Shown: positions 1 through 8,085 of the stretch, in pieces
Position numbering within the stretch: position 1 is the stretch's first letter
Layout of the letters: every line of letters begins with the position of its first letter
Assembly (NCBI GenBank): GCA_036939755.1
Contig: JALLAZ010000423.1
Span: forward strand, 1-15,709
DNA from: Stephanodiscus triporus
Lineage: Eukaryota > Bacillariophyta > Thalassiosirophyceae > Thalassiosirales > Thalassiosiraceae
Direction: 5' to 3'
Length of the DNA stretch: 15,709 bases
The notes under the pieces: generated by a model
Databases searched by the model: none
Seen by the model: the letters and a program-made list of their open reading frames with translations, nothing else
What the model was told of the DNA's origin: nothing
Translations under genes and position numbers: made by a program

Positions 1-1
1 C

Positions 2-43
2 CCTGCTAAGAAGGAAGAAAATGATGTGATAGTGATTGACTGA
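2..43 (+). CDS. Possible C-terminal tail of an upstream gene (partial)
   Basis: The first bases of the window read, in one frame, as PAKKEENDVIVID followed by TGA at 41-43. Acidic residues ahead of an alternating V-I-V-I-D stretch resemble a SUMO-interaction motif, and such tails occur at the ends of nuclear proteins. The open stretch is only 13 codons because the window begins here, so chance is a real alternative. No family can be named. If real, the gene would converge with the N-myristoyltransferase gene to its right. Confidence 0.2.
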   Translation, partial: PAKKEENDVIVID

Positions 44-206
44 TGGCAGTGTAGACTTCACGAAAATTTTCTTAATGAATATCGTAGCTGATTTTTAGGG
101 AAGCGAGGCCAAACCAACCGTTGCTAGCCATGATGGTTGAATCCTCAAATAATGACACCTTCTGCTACAATGCCCTTTCCCCACTAAGTCTTCCATATAC
201 TCCAAC

Positions 207-1927
207 CTACAATAGAACGAGGCCGACATCCCCGTGTTCCATAGTCGGGCAGAGCCAGTTGTAAACGTAATACTGCAAATTCCCGTCTCCCACCCCGAAC
301 TTGAGATCGGTCAGGAACTTTTCATTCTCCATCAAATTAAGTGCGTTGAACACGTCGTGTCCCTCGTTTTTCGCAAGTATGAGGCAGTCTCTCATCAGCT
401 CAGCGAGGTCGACCGTGTTGGCAACGTTGTAAAACGAGTAAGCAGCGTGAAGCGTCGCGTGCTTCGGATTGCCAAGGACCGAAGAGTGGAGGTGATAGTA
501 GCTGCAGAAGTCCGTGATTTCCTCCCCGTCGTCTTCCACACCCCCACCCTCCCCCGCAGCCGCTCCCGTCCTCGACTTCCTTGTGACGTTGACGAATGAG
601 CTGACAACTCCCTTCCGGGGCAGCAGCCAGTGCGCGAATTCCTCCTCGTTGAACACCACGCTGAGCTTGAACCTTTCGAGGTACTTCACCACCAGCGCGT
701 GCGCCGCCGGCACGTCCTCGGTCGTCATGGGCCGCAGAGTCGCAAGCGACGTCGTTCCCGGCAGCTTGTACAGCTTCTGCATCCTCGCCATGGTCATGCG
801 AGGATGGAGCCTCGTGAAGCCGATCTCGACGAGCTTCCTGGCGTCGAGCGTGCGGTGATGGTACCGACAGCTAGCGACGTGCCCGGGCAGCACCACCCCC
901 GCGGTGTAAACGGCCTGGAAGACGCCCGTGTGATTCACCCTCCGGGTGATCTCCTTGATCAGCACCGGAGCTAGACGCTTCGACCGCAGGCGCTTGTGCA
1001 CGCACAGGTAATTCACCTCGACCATCTCTTTCGTGTCGTCGTGGACGCGCACCGTCGCCGGGACGGCCGTGATGAACGCCATGAGGCGGCTGGACTTCGA
1101 CGAGCGCACGCCGAGGTGGAATCCCTTGACGTATCCCGGCGGGGTCAGCGCCCACGTCAGGAATTCGGGGGAGTAGTCGAATCGGAACATGCACTCGTCG
1201 TCCTCGACGTAGTTCTGGTACAGGAGGTCGTATACCTCCGCGAGCTGCGACGGGTCGGCGATGTCGACCTCGGACCACTCGAATCCCTTGGGCATGTTGT
1301 AGGGCTCCTGCCGGAGCTCGGACGAATCCTTGTCGGGGATGATGGGTCCGTGCCGGCTGGTATCGTCGGGGATCGCGCCGTCGCCGTTGTTGTTGCCGCC
1401 ATCGCCACGGTTTTTGGACTTGTTTTTCTTGGATTTTTCGCCATTGCCGTCCGAGTTGAGCATGGGCTGTCGGAGAGGTACAGGAGTCAATCACGAGCAT
1501 TGTGTCATGCGGTATTAAAAACAATAGAGTAAGCGACACTGGGAGTGTCGAGCAATTTGCATTGTCGAGCAAAATGATTGTACAAACTGCAGAAAAAATC
1601 CCAAACTAATCCTATCACCTGCGTGTCCCAGAAGGCGTGCTGCTTCCTCTCTCTATCGCCCCCTCCGGCGGCTGCCCGCTCTGCCATCTTCAACTGCTGA
1701 ATCATCTGCCCGATCTTCGCCGCCGCGTCGGGGGAGGCGGACACTTGCCGAGGCTGCTGCGATTGACTCTGATCCTGGAGGGCGCCCTGATTTGGGAGGA
1801 TGCTGGTGAGCATTTCGAGGGCGTCCTGTTTGTCGGCCTCGTCATCGCCGTCGACGTCGACGTCGTCGGAATGCTCGTCTTCTTTCTTCGACATGGCAGA
1901 CCGTGGCGATTGATTTGTCCCACCCAC
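207..1927 (-). CDS. NMT: Glycylpeptide N-tetradecanoyltransferase (N-myristoyltransferase)
   Basis: The enzyme transfers myristate from myristoyl-CoA to N-terminal glycines of cytosolic proteins. There are two exons, 1927-1619 and 1466-207, with a 152-bp GT-AG phase-0 intron; together they give 522 aa (511 if the in-frame ATG at 1894 is used). The splice joins FWDTQ (residues 99-103) to PM, rebuilding the family's FWDTQP motif. Later come RHGPI-PDKD, RQEPYNMPKGFEW, NYVEDDECMFRFDYSPEFL, the myristoyl-CoA-binding block VNYLCVHKRLRSKRLAPVL (about 254-272), QAVYTAGVVLP, AAYSFYNV, VFNALNLMEN, and the C-terminus FGVGDGNLQYYVYNW ending in GLVLL. The free C-terminal carboxylate acts as catalytic base in this family. 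Two oddities stand out: a Lys/Asn/Gly-rich insert of about 30 residues right after FWDTQP, and a Gly/Glu-rich loop in the C-terminal half. The N-terminus is acidic. Identification is firm; only the start codon is open. Confidence 0.96.
1467..1618 (-). other. NMT intron (152 bp)
   Basis: On the minus strand the donor reads CAG/GTGATA and the acceptor CCGACAG/CCC. Removing it joins FWDTQ to PM in frame. Reading through instead places a foreign hydrophobic stretch ahead of a stop, and starting translation after it (ATG at 1490) would lose the FWDTQ motif, so splicing is the better model. Confidence 0.9.
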
Positions 1928-2428
1928 CCTGCCTATGGTTTGTTGTGGACAAAATCTCTCCCGGGCGGCGGAGAGAGGAGGTTGTTGTATGTTCGTGATC
2001 GTACGATACTTACTACAATACTTACGTTTTTTAGGGACGTATGTAGATGAAGTACCATACTATGGTACTACGTTGATGAAAAAATGCGCGACCGTCTGTC
2101 CTCTCGCTCGCCGCTTCGTTTGGGGAGATAGACAGACTCCCAAAAATAATACTCGGAGTAATCAAAAGAGCCTGGAAGTGTGTGAAGTCCACAGCACACT
2201 CCGACCCGGAGCAACATCTTCTTCCTTCCTTGTCTGCCTGCTTTAAAGCGAAGCGACCATCTCTTGCCAATCTCACCGCTAGCGTGGAGAGCAAACAGTT
2301 TGTCGTCTACGACAATAGGAACAAATATCGGCCGACGAGACGAAGTCCGACGGGTACAAACTCTATCCAACTCGGCGTTAGAGTATACCACAGCCGCGCA
2401 GACAAAAAAAAACACTCAAACAATCGCA
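1928..2428. promoter_or_regulatory. Divergent promoter region between NMT and PFD2
   Basis: These 501 bp separate two divergently transcribed genes and hold no convincing ORF. The notable element is the inverted repeat at 2051-2069, described separately. The 20 bases before the PFD2 ATG are A-rich, typical of a 5' leader. Confidence 0.6.
2051..2069. promoter_or_regulatory. Perfect inverted repeat, two AGTACCATA half sites
   Basis: AGTACCATA (2051-2059), one C, then TATGGTACT (2061-2069). The arms are exact reverse complements. It lies about 124 bp upstream of the NMT ATG and 360 bp upstream of the PFD2 ATG. The same 9-mer recurs at 12852-12860 in another divergent promoter. A dimeric regulator site is an inference. 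Confidence 0.5.
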
Positions 2429-3260
2429 ATGTCGACGGACGCCGCCGCCGATGCCGCTCCAAAAAGCGAACAAGAAATACTATCCACCTACCGTCGGATG
2501 CAGTCGGAGATGCAGGGCCTCGTCCAGAACCTGACGAAGATTGAGATGGAGAGGAATGAGCATCGGTATGTTGTTTTGGGGTGTTCTGTTTTATATTTTT
2601 AGTCATACATGATACTCTACATTGTTGCGGGGGGAAGTGGGAAAAATTGCCGTTCCAATACGTTCCGGAGGAGAGTGGTGGGTTTTACTCCGGAGGGGAT
2701 ACGAGGGATATGACACTGAAAAGGGACGGGCGTTGACTTCCTTTGCCTTTGGTTGAAAAATGCAAATGCATTACTTATTAAGTTTGTTTGTTTTATTCTC
2801 TGTCAATTATCTGAGATCTTCTTCCTTATTTACATCAGACTAGTTGAGGAAACTCTGGAGCCGCTCGATCCGGACCGTCGTGCATTCAGATTGGTCGGTG
2901 GAGTATTGGTATGCCAATGTTTGTCTTTACACTTGAAGTTTAATTTTCGGCACGGATTCATAGATGCTGAAACACCGCCTGACATTTTTATTCAGGTGGA
3001 ACGAACTGTCCGGGAGGTGTTGCCCACAGTCAGCGAACATAGAAAAAATGTAAGATGATCATGTTCGCCTTCCTCTGGTGTGTCAAACAAACATTCACAG
3101 CTCATTTATTAATTCGTTCGTTTTACTTCATGGATAGCTTGACATTTTTGTTGTTAATATGAAAGATAAGTTAGACTCCTTACAGAAGGAGGCAGCGGCA
3201 TGGAAGGCAAAGTACAACATCAAGACTCAGGAAGAGATGGATGCATCTAGTAGGCAGTAG
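2429..3260 (+). CDS. PFD2: Prefoldin subunit 2
   Basis: This is a beta-type subunit of the hexameric prefoldin chaperone, which captures nascent actin and tubulin and passes them to the chaperonin CCT in the cytosol. There are four exons: 2429-2565, 2839-2908, 2996-3049 and 3138-3260, giving 127 aa. The introns are 273, 87 and 88 bp, all GT-AG. The total of 384 bases is an exact codon multiple, which supports the model. Visible family features are an N-terminal helix (YRRMQSEMQGLVQNLTKIEMERNEH), the hairpin core ETLEPLDPDRRAFRLVGGVL joined to VERTVREVLPTV, and a C-terminal helix with KDKLDSLQKEAAAWKAKYNI. The Ala/Asp-rich first 12 residues are variable in the family. Length is normal. The ATG at 2429 follows an A-rich leader and opens the family's usual N-terminal helix. 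Confidence 0.93.
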
Positions 3261-4274
3261 GGGATGACGATCCATGAAAATGCAAGATAAAACAAAGAGG
3301 CGTCATTTGCATTTGAGCTTTCCGTGATTATGTATTTATTGCACGAAATTACAAGAATATTCGTCGTCCACGGTTGAAGGACTCGACGAGATGAAGAAGT
3401 TGCGTTTGATGCAATTAAATTCGTTCGGGAGTGCGCGTTGACTTTTCCAGAAGCGATGATTCTGCGGAGTAAAACCACCACTAGGACAGTACATCAATTG
3501 GAGATGTCTCTCTTTTCCTAGTCACGTAAATTTCTAGCGGATCTACTAACAACACCAAGTATGTTGTATACCCCAATCATTATTCCATCGCGTCAATTGT
3601 TATTTCTTGGACACCTCATCAGGCATATCCCGTCAAATCGACAACACATCATCATCTTCCTCCACTGCTTTGCGGAAAGATAAGGATTCTCTTCTGCTGT
3701 GTACCAACGGCTAGGTGACTAACTTACAAATAGTGCTAAGTACGCACCTCACCTGAGGCAGCCTCGGGCGGCCTTGAAATATGCCATTGGTCATACTAGT
3801 GTGCACGGTATGTTGTAGCCATAGAATTTCGTGAGTCATGCAAAATTTGCACTCCATGAACAAAACAAACCATATCTACAATAGTAAAACATGCGGATCA
3901 CACCACTGCCTAACTGGCTGCACCCTTCTTTCAGATTAATGAGTCACCCGGCACGAAGAAGGTGGAGGATGCGCCCGTGGGTACCGCGATGGAGCGCTAG
4001 GAGTCTGGCCTCTTCAGGCAGTACGCGGGGAAGAAGGATTGCCTCCCCGTCCATGCCAAGTTTTGTTTATCTAGAATTAATCGTATTTCTATTAATTCAG
4101 CCGCAGAATCTCTTGGTCCGAATTCATTTATTTTAGACAAAAATATAGTAATCTGTGGGCACCAAAATGGCAGTCCTACAATACTTATCAAGAATGGAAG
4201 TTTTATTGCTTGGTATTGGCGGAGCCGAGGTTCTTCAAACTTTATCATTGGCTTGAGCCATTTGTGCCAAGCTC
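3261..4274. other. Gene-poor stretch between convergent genes; possible gene remnant
   Basis: No complete gene is supported here. It lies between the 3' ends of PFD2 (+) and the Cys/His membrane protein (-), so part must be 3' UTR. A coding-like patch is visible on the plus strand. A donor-like GTATGT near 3809 follows a reading KYAPHLRQPRAALKYAIGH. A good polypyrimidine acceptor (CTTCTTTCAG, ending 3934) precedes INESPGTKKVEDAPVGTAMER and then TAG (3998-4000). The same frame then stays open from 4001 to TAA at 4292-4294. Joining the two patches by the obvious splice sites gives a stop at once, so either the gene is broken or my splice choice is wrong. I do not recognise the protein. No tRNA or repeat was seen. 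Confidence 0.35.
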
Positions 4275-5744
4275 TTAATCACCGAGGCAAATAAATTTGT
4301 AGCGAGTTAAGTTGTCGCATAAGCCCACATCACGTGGACTTTCATTCTCAGTACTCATCTGAAAATAGTGTAGGCCACTCTGAAAGCAGGCGATGCCTTC
4401 GTTTTCGTCGTTCAGAGTTTGACAGACCTCCTCTAGAATAAAAAAATCCTGCATATTTTCCTTTGCGCACTGAATGGCCGCACCACGAACACAAAATCTT
4501 ACTTTGTCTGATTCAATATTCGCCGAAGGGTCGGTGCAATACTGTATTGCACCAAGATAGTCGCGTGGGTGAACAAGTAGATATTCTGTAGCGGCATAAA
4601 TAAAGCAGTCATAGATTGTTGAGCTGAGGTGGCATATTTGAAGTGTAGGCGGCAGAGGCGGAAGTCGGGATGCTGCCACTCCAAGTTCATTCTGACTCTC
4701 TGCCAAAAAAGAGAGAGCTCCCTTAACTTCATTCGCCACCACATCGGCTGCCATCATCTTGGTCTCCATTGCTAAAATATTTCCTGATACAGCAAAGTGA
4801 TCCATCCACACACCGTTCATACAATCAACACTACTGGCACCGAACACTTCTTCGCACGAATTTCGACTCTTTTGAATAACATCAGTTTCTGCCTCCATAC
4901 GATGTCTTTGTATTATCCCGTGCCCTATCCCATGGTGACACTCCCATATACCTTGGTCGACATTACCCAACTCAACACAGACATTAGATTCAATCTCGCC
5001 AGCGGCGTTTTCCAGGTTGTCCAATGGCACATCTCTCAAATGAAATTCTATCACCCCATGGAGATATGCTGCATTGCAAAGTCTCAATAAATGAGCATCA
5101 TCCGTCCCGACCATGCCATCGTATGCCGCATCTAAGCTTCCGAAGATTTGATACGCCACCCGGCCCAAGTTGTGTGCTAGCGGATGACAAGATGATGAAA
5201 CCTGACCATCTACATCCATCAATATCTGTAGATGCGTAAGAGCACGACGCGGACCAAAAAGATACGAGTGGCCTTCGTCGGCAGGGTTTCCCTGCTGGAT
5301 CTGCTTTGGTAGAAGGAGGTCATTCAGTAGAAGGCGCATTGTTTCAGACCCCTTGGTTGTTCTTAGAAAGTTGTAGGATACGGCATTAACATCCAAGTCG
5401 TTGCCGTCGATCGGCTGAGACGTCGACTCTCCAAACTCCGAAGCTCGTTCGTGGTCCAAATAATTTTGCGATGACGCATGCCAATAGCCTCCCGCAAACA
5501 CCACGAGAGAGCCGAAAAGACAACCAATGACGAAGCTAAAAACGACGACGACGGGAGTGCCGGACAACCTCCCGCTTCTACTCATCCTCGAAGACAGAGG
5601 GACTTCGTCGACCTCGTCGCCGAGTCCCTCTGCATTGCTGATCGTTATCATTCTTGAATCATCGTCATCATCGACGTCATTTCCTTCAACCTCGATGTAG
5701 GCCAGAGAACCCATCCTGTTGCTGCCGTTGCTTGATCCAGACAA
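4275..5744 (-). CDS. Type II membrane protein with Cys/His-rich lumenal domain, function unknown
   Basis: A single exon encodes 489 aa. Residues 1-62 are polar with an acidic run (DDDDDS). One hydrophobic segment (about 64-85) has no cleavage-like site, suggesting a signal anchor with the large C-terminal domain in the ER/Golgi lumen or outside the cell. That domain carries 15 cysteines and recurring His patterns: CHPLAHNLGRVAY (186-198), C223 with AYLHGVIEFH, CHHGIGHG (269-276), C308 with MNGVWMDHF, and CH at 371-372. I recall spaced CH..AH..G, C.HG.GHG and C.GG...EN blocks from uncharacterised bacterial membrane proteins, but cannot name the family. Metal or heme binding is inference from the conserved-looking His/Cys spacing; disulfides are equally possible. 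The ATG at 5744 is the first in the frame; M11 is an alternative. It starts only 96 bp from the divergent MUS81-type gene. Confidence 0.75.
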   Translation of the reverse strand: MSGSSNGSNRMGSLAYIEVEGNDVDDDDDSRMITISNAEGLGDEVDEVPLSSRMSRSGRLSGTPVVVVFSFVIGCLFGSLVVFAGGYWHASSQNYLDHERASEFGESTSQPIDGNDLDVNAVSYNFLRTTKGSETMRLLLNDLLLPKQIQQGNPADEGHSYLFGPRRALTHLQILMDVDGQVSSSCHPLAHNLGRVAYQIFGSLDAAYDGMVGTDDAHLLRLCNAAYLHGVIEFHLRDVPLDNLENAAGEIESNVCVELGNVDQGIWECHHGIGHGIIQRHRMEAETDVIQKSRNSCEEVFGASSVDCMNGVWMDHFAVSGNILAMETKMMAADVVANEVKGALSFLAESQNELGVAASRLPPLPPTLQICHLSSTIYDCFIYAATEYLLVHPRDYLGAIQYCTDPSANIESDKVRFCVRGAAIQCAKENMQDFFILEEVCQTLNDENEGIACFQSGLHYFQMSTENESPRDVGLCDNLTRYKFICLGD

Positions 5745-5783
5745 TGATGTCTGGCTCCGGAAATAATTGTTCTAATAGGTATC

Positions 5784-5800
5784 GTACCTAGAGTAGGTAC
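5784..5800. promoter_or_regulatory. Inverted repeat GTACCTA-GAG-TAGGTAC in a divergent promoter
   Basis: Perfect 7-bp arms flank a 3-bp spacer. It sits almost exactly midway in the 96-bp gap between the ATG of the Cys/His membrane protein (5744) and the first ATG of the MUS81-type gene (5841). It shares the GTACC core with the elements at 2051-2069 and 12852-12860. Confidence 0.45.
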
Positions 5801-5830
5801 AACGGAGATAATTATGGGCGAGGCAGACTG

Positions 5831-5851
5831 TGAGTCATGAATGATGAGTCA
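5831..5851. promoter_or_regulatory. Paired TGAGTCA sites, possible bZIP element
   Basis: TGAGTCA occurs at 5831-5837 and 5845-5851, 14 bp apart, straddling the first ATG of the MUS81-type ORF. TGAGTCA is the classic AP-1/GCN4-type bZIP site. If translation really begins at 5970, both copies lie in promoter or leader DNA. Confidence 0.3.
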
Positions 5852-7700
5852 CGCGCCGAGGCCGGCGGACCGCGCCCGGCAGCAGGGCGGCGGGGGCGCA
5901 ACGCAACGGCGATCGAGGCACACAAAGAAAGAACAGCTCTCTAGTGAGAAGAGAACGTGCGTTAGGAGCATGGAAGTGATCACCATTGACTCGAGCGACG
6001 ACGAAGAAGCCGCATCGGAGATTGACGGCAAAGAGCGTATCATAATGGCGAGCACATTACTCGATATATTGAACACTCAATCTGATGACGACAACAGCTC
6101 TACTTCATCGGGTGATATTTGGAAAACAATAGGACTATCGTCGAGAGCCAAAAAGGATGATGGGCTATTGTCGAGAGCTAAAAAGGATGATTCTGATGCC
6201 GAAAATGACGCATTAATCAAAAATTTTAAGGGCAGTTGCATAATTAGTACGTCGGAAGTTGCGAAAGAATTGCAGCAAGCCGCCCGATTTGAAGAGAGTT
6301 CCGTCTCTTCGGCCGATTGTGGTTTCATTGGTGACCGCTGCGTCTCCGCGCCGTCGCAAAAACCGAAAGAAACGCAATTCATTCCACTATCTGATTCTGA
6401 CGAAAGCTCTATTTCCTCGGCTGATTCTATTTGGGAAAAAGTAGGTCTGCCGTCGAGATCAAAAGTAAATGGCGCTGTTGCTCCTCGCAGAAATATCCCA
6501 ATTAATACTGGCAACGATTTGGAGCTTTCCGTCAATCTCTCTGCACCAAAAAGTGACACGTTAGGTGGAAAATGGAAAGTCATGCTGCTGATGGATCATC
6601 GTGAGTTCGGGTGCGCGAACAACTTTCTCAGCACGGTGGAGAAGAGAATCAACAGACATTTTGGGGGACATTTTGCGGAAATCACAACGCTGCCTTCAGC
6701 CGATTACATGTTCGTGTCACGCCTAATATCGAATTCAACGGGAGAGGTAATGGACGAACGTGTATTAGATTTGGTCATTGAGCGAAAGAATGTCCAAGAC
6801 GTTTGCCAATGTCTCATTGCAGATAGCAAGAGTGAGTATTGTCCTTTCCTGGTGATGTGTCTCGCGTTGCTTCGTGCCAATGCAGCTTTTCACATTCAAA
6901 TCAAACCTTCACAATAAGAATACAAGCCTTTGTCCTTCTTCGAGGCGCAAATGTACAAATTGCAAAATTGTGGCGTATCCGAGAAGCTGTTCCTGATGGA
7001 AGGGGACGAAGACAAGGCCAAAAACATCTTCGCGGGCGCTAAGTCAAACATGGAGAAGGAGAGGAGGCTGAAAAGGGTGAAGACGCTTAGGTGAGTTTTT
7101 GTTTGTTAGGCGTAGTGTTCCATGACGCTTTGTTGGATTGTTTCTCAAGGGGCAATTCCGCATGGATGCAGACTACAGCTGGAAAACGGTGAATTTCAAG
7201 GAATTGGTTTAATATGCACGAGAAATAGACATGATACCGTCACTTTCTTGATTCAGCAATTGGAAAGCTTCCAGAAATCTTTCAACCCTATGCAACCCCC
7301 AACAAAGACGAGGGAACAATTGAAGCTTCATATAAATGAAAAGATGAATGCGCCAACATTTCTTGAATACCTTCGTCTTAGATCACAGCCGGGAATCGGA
7401 GATGTAAAAGCAATGAAGGTAGGGCAACGGCATATTTGTTTGTTTGCTCCGTTATCCAGAAACAATAAGATTGTCAACTTCATCATTCCTTGTCAGGTCA
7501 TCATGGATCCTACGCTGGATTGGGATAAGTCTTTTGTCTCACCTAGTTCCAATAAAATGACTAAGGCTTCGTTGAGCGATCGGGCAACCTTTTGGCCTGT
7601 CACGTCTATAAATGCGAAAGATAGAATATGCATCAATCCATATAGGAGTACCTCGAAGCAGCCGTCTGGAGGAATAAAGAAGGCATCAAAGAGCTATTGA
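5841..7700 (+). CDS. MUS81: MUS81-type structure-specific endonuclease (XPF/ERCC4 nuclease family)
   Basis: In complex with an EME1 partner, the family cuts branched DNA at stalled forks and recombination intermediates in the nucleus. There are four exons: 5841-6831, 6919-7090, 7172-7418 and 7497-7700, giving 537 aa (494 if starting at the ATG at 5970). All introns are GT-AG (87, 81 and 78 bp). The nuclease domain starts near residue 245 with VMLLMDHREFG (D252, E255), then LPSADYMFVSR (D288), then VIERKNVQDV, an intact ERK-x3-D (E314, R315, K316, D320), and FFEAQMYKLQNCGV. A C-terminal helix-hairpin-helix reads SQPGIGDVKAM. Intact ERK-x3-D argues for the catalytic MUS81 rather than EME1. Oddities: the motif's usual GD is AD; the N-terminal HhH of standard MUS81 is not evident; instead there is a disordered Ser/Asp region with two SIM-like motifs (VITIDSSDDEE, FIPLSDSDE) and duplicated modules. 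SIM function is inferred. Confidence 0.85.
6132..6191 (+). repeat. 30-bp in-frame tandem duplication in the MUS81-type gene
   Basis: Two 30-bp units (6132-6161 and 6162-6191) differ at a few positions and encode successive LSSRAKKDDG- and LLSRAKKDDS-like modules. A third, diverged relative occurs at residues 195-208 (DSIWEKVGLPSRSK). The duplication preserves frame. Confidence 0.75.
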
Positions 7701-8085
7701 TATACTTTGTGTAAGTGTGCACAACATGTACTAATTTATAATGAGTTATTTTTTGTGGAATGAATTCACTCAGCAGCAGGTGGAGACATACTGATTAGAG
7801 GGGATGATGCTGTCGTCGACCATGAGCGCAAAGAGTTGTGATTCTAATAATTCTTTGAAATGATCATTTCGGCTCACCTGATAATATGGTAGATATCTAA
7901 TAAGAAGTACGTATCATCTTTGTGAGAAGCGGCCAAAAATCAATTCCCGCCTTTTTTGAAGTTCAACAAAAAATACCCATCGTACGACCTCGCCGAACGC
8001 ACGCCCTCGTGCACTCCATCCATCCAACACACCGACCCACGTTGAGCCTCTACCATACCATACCATACCATCGGATCCAGCAGCG
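7701..8085. other. Intergenic region between MUS81-type gene and kinase gene
   Basis: These 385 bp hold the 3' flank of one gene and the promoter of the next, both on the plus strand. No ORF or RNA gene is convincing. The only structure seen is the TACCA repeat at 8051-8070, plus a lone TATGGTA at 7885-7891. Confidence 0.5.
8051..8070. repeat. (TACCA)4 pentanucleotide repeat
   Basis: Four exact copies of TACCA end 15 bp before the kinase ATG at 8086. They create three overlapping TACCATA words, the core of the AGTACCATA element seen in two other promoters. Chance slippage is the alternative. Confidence 0.6.

Noticed and set aside
207..1490. NMT as a single exon starting at 1490
   Set aside because: It would lose the FWDTQ motif, which lies in the upstream exon and joins perfectly through a GT-AG intron.
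996..1532. 178-codon plus-strand ORF opposite NMT
   Set aside because: Antisense shadow of a firmly identified gene; no family features.
871..1572. 233-codon minus-strand ORF overlapping NMT
   Set aside because: It is a shifted-frame shadow of the NMT exon, rich in Arg/Pro as expected from GC-rich third positions.
3997..4248. 83-codon minus-strand ORF
   Set aside because: No recognisable features, lies in the 3' flank of the Cys/His gene, and competes with a better coding-like frame on the other strand.
3261..4274. Search for tRNA or other RNA genes in the largest gap
   Set aside because: No T-arm consensus with matching acceptor and anticodon stems was found by eye.
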